From Candidatus Nanohaloarchaea archaeon (lineage in GTDB: Archaea; Nanohalarchaeota; Nanosalinia; Nanosalinales; Nanosalinaceae): a DNA stretch of 34,590 nucleotides. The stretch spans positions 1 to 34,590 of the forward strand of contig JACOQA010000006.1 in the NCBI GenBank assembly GCA_014297435.1. Reading direction: 5' to 3'. The notes beneath the pieces were generated by a model. The model was given only the letters and a program-made list of their open reading frames with translations, made no database searches and was not told the DNA's origin. Of this stretch, positions 33,030 through 34,590 are shown one piece after another. Position 1 is the first letter of the stretch. Every line of letters begins with the position of its first letter. A program made the translations under genes and the position numbers.

Positions 33030-33602
33030 GTGAGGATTCTAATAGACAACACTGGTCAGGGTCAACTTGAAGTTCTTGGAGTATTGACCGACCAACAGGA
33101 TTTAAGACAGAAGGATATCGTTAGGATAAGTTCGTTGAGCAAAGGTTCTGTTTCCTCAAATGTTGCTAAACTGGAAGAAAAAGACCTCATTAAGACTAAT
33201 TCTGGCATTCTGAAGATTAATAGGGAAAAAATACTTTCGTTCTACAGAGAACATCTCGAAAACTTTCTGATCAGGGACAAGAACGATCCCGAAGAGCTTA
33301 ACGAGATAAGAACTTTGACGAAGAAAGAGATCGAAGAGATCTTCGAAACACACAAAGAAGAACTATGGAGCATAATTAGCAAAGTTCTTTCACAGGCTGG
33401 AGAACGAAGCGATATAGAATCAATCAATTCAGTATTCAAGGAAACAGACAGAGCTATTAGAGAATACGTTACCTCCAAAGATGGTTCAGATTTTAAACTA
33501 ATAGCAATCGTCACAGACAAGTCCTACTCACTGATTGAAAACTTAGAGGAAACGGACAACTTGAAACAGGCAAGAAATATACTAGAAGAGGTTAAAGAAT
33601 GA
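33030..33602 (+). CDS. Winged-helix regulator of the type I RM operon
   Basis: 190 residues, GTG start. Residues 10-70 read as a winged helix: helix LEVLGVLTDQQ, helix QKDIVRIS, recognition helix KGSVSSNVAKLEEKDLI, then wing TNSGILKI. The rest is helical and may mediate dimerisation. It overlaps the hsdM start by four bases (ATGA), so the products are coupled, as for controller proteins of RM operons. Inverted and direct GTAAACC-type repeats lie upstream. Confidence 0.75.
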   Translation: MRILIDNTGQGQLEVLGVLTDQQDLRQKDIVRISSLSKGSVSSNVAKLEEKDLIKTNSGILKINREKILSFYREHLENFLIRDKNDPEELNEIRTLTKKEIEEIFETHKEELWSIISKVLSQAGERSDIESINSVFKETDRAIREYVTSKDGSDFKLIAIVTDKSYSLIENLEETDNLKQARNILEEVKE

Positions 33603-34590
33603 ACGCAGTTACAGAAGAAGAACTAAGAGACCACCTGTTCAAATGCGCAGACATTATCCGCGACAGAGTGGATCCAACCGACTACAAAACCTATATTCTC
33701 CCCGTCGTCTTCTACAAAGCAATAGACGACACATACCAAGACAGGTACGAAGAAGCGCTGGAAGAAACAGGAGACGAAGAACTAGCAAGAGATGAGGCCT
33801 TCCACGACTTCCAGATCCCAGAAGACTACAGATACGAGAAAGCTAAGAATCAGACTGAAAACGTGGATCAATTTTTGAACGAAGCCTTCGATGCTCTCGA
33901 AGCAGAAAACCCCGAGAAACTGGAAAATATCTTCAGAGTTAACTTTGTGAATGCAGACGGAATCGACCACGATACACTCCACAGAATGCTGGAGCACCTA
34001 GATACCAAAAACATGTCTCTGGAGAGAGTGAAGCCAGATATTCTCGGAGAAGCCTACATGGACCTCGTCCGAGACTTCGCAGAATCGGAAGGAAAAGATG
34101 GAGGTCAGTTCTTCACACCACAGGAAATGGTCCAGTTAATGGCTGACGTACTGAACCCGGAGAACGGCGACGGAACAATCAAAGTCTACGACCCAACAGT
34201 AGGATCAGCAGGAATGCTAGTAGAAATGGCTGAACACTACAGAGAAATCGGAGACCCAAAGAAAGACCTACTACTGAAAGGACAGGAAATCAACCCCGGA
34301 ATCGCACCAATCGCAAGAATGAACCTGTTCCTCCACGATCTGGATGGAGAAATTACACGAGAAGACTCGCTTTCCAATCCACAATTTACTCAGGACGGCA
34401 AACTAGAGAAGTTCGACTACGTACTTGCGAATCCTCCGTTCTCCGCCGACTGGCAGAAAGACGCATGTCAGGACGATAAGTTTAATCGTTTCGACTGGGG
34501 AATGGCCCGAGCAGACCGCGCCGACTACGCATTCATCCAACACATGATCGCATCACTGAATGAAGAAGGAAAGATGGCCTGCGTCATACC
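33599..34590 (+). CDS. hsdM: Type I restriction-modification methyltransferase subunit HsdM (3' truncated)
   Basis: The frame runs off the end of the window after 330 codons, so the gene is partial. Residues 1-150 match the HsdM N-terminal helical domain (LRDHLFKCADIIRDRVDPTDYKTYILPVVFYKAI). GGQFFTPQEMV (about 170-180) leads the methyltransferase domain; DPTVGSAGML (about 197-206) is the SAM motif I, with V and A where DPTCGSGGM is usual; LANPPFS (about 276-282) is the N6-adenine catalytic motif IV. It should methylate adenine in the type I complex; hsdS and hsdR would be expected downstream, outside the window. Confidence 0.95.
   Translation, partial: MNAVTEEELRDHLFKCADIIRDRVDPTDYKTYILPVVFYKAIDDTYQDRYEEALEETGDEELARDEAFHDFQIPEDYRYEKAKNQTENVDQFLNEAFDALEAENPEKLENIFRVNFVNADGIDHDTLHRMLEHLDTKNMSLERVKPDILGEAYMDLVRDFAESEGKDGGQFFTPQEMVQLMADVLNPENGDGTIKVYDPTVGSAGMLVEMAEHYREIGDPKKDLLLKGQEINPGIAPIARMNLFLHDLDGEITREDSLSNPQFTQDGKLEKFDYVLANPPFSADWQKDACQDDKFNRFDWGMARADRADYAFIQHMIASLNEEGKMACVI

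Overview
The window looks like a compact archaeal chromosome segment. Archaeal marks are ribosomal protein L40e, a COG1855-type PIN/ATPase/KH protein, a COG1236-type mRNA 3'-end processing factor, a tRNA-Trp with an intron after position 37, and many TATA boxes 25-28 bases upstream of start codons (leaderless mRNAs). Proteins are rich in Asp and Glu and genes are packed tightly, with several convergent genes overlapping by 4-27 bases. A small-genome halophile such as a Nanohaloarchaeota-like DPANN archaeon would fit; that placement is inference, and no lineage marker was searched.

Layout. Bases 1-509 hold the end of a secreted or membrane operon, followed by tRNA-Thr(GGU). Bases 673-9760 are a mosaic of core and conserved genes: EamA transporter, L40e (too short for ordinary ORF calling), UppP-like phosphatase, a short FAD oxidoreductase, a BtuF-like protein without a signal peptide, endonuclease IV, a membrane transporter, a NYN-domain protein, and a four-CBS protein ending in an HPF-like domain. 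A PIN-like gene at 9852 converges on the PIN/ATPase/KH gene, followed by three unrecognised genes on the minus strand (12405-15079). The first of these has an HTH and an inverted repeat flanking its TATA box.

Bases 15150-18741 form a deoxyribonucleotide unit: a leader with a strong hairpin, nrdR, the B12-dependent reductase nrdJ, and a terminator. The BtuF-like protein at 4085 may relate to this cofactor need.

Bases 18744-24213 look accessory. There is a two-gene operon of an OLD/AAA_15-type ATPase and a small TOPRIM protein (AT-rich, with a palindrome over the promoter). Divergent from it are four unrecognised genes. Two of these carry D-x(13-14)-QxK motifs like the Mrr branch of PD-(D/E)XK nucleases. 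This is the best candidate for an undescribed defence-type system. A 42-residue zinc-finger microprotein and the intron-containing tRNA-Trp follow.

Bases 24879-32675 return to housekeeping: 3'-end processing factor, TOPRIM protein, isoaspartyl methyltransferase, a PD-(D/E)XK gene overlapping an HTH regulator with a C-terminal EF-hand loop, GlmS, small secreted or unknown genes (one apparently cut by a nonsense codon), and a metallo-beta-lactamase-fold protein that has lost most metal ligands. The window ends at tRNA-Leu(UAG), followed by a winged-helix regulator overlapping a truncated type I restriction-modification hsdM, suggesting a mobile RM island next to a tRNA.
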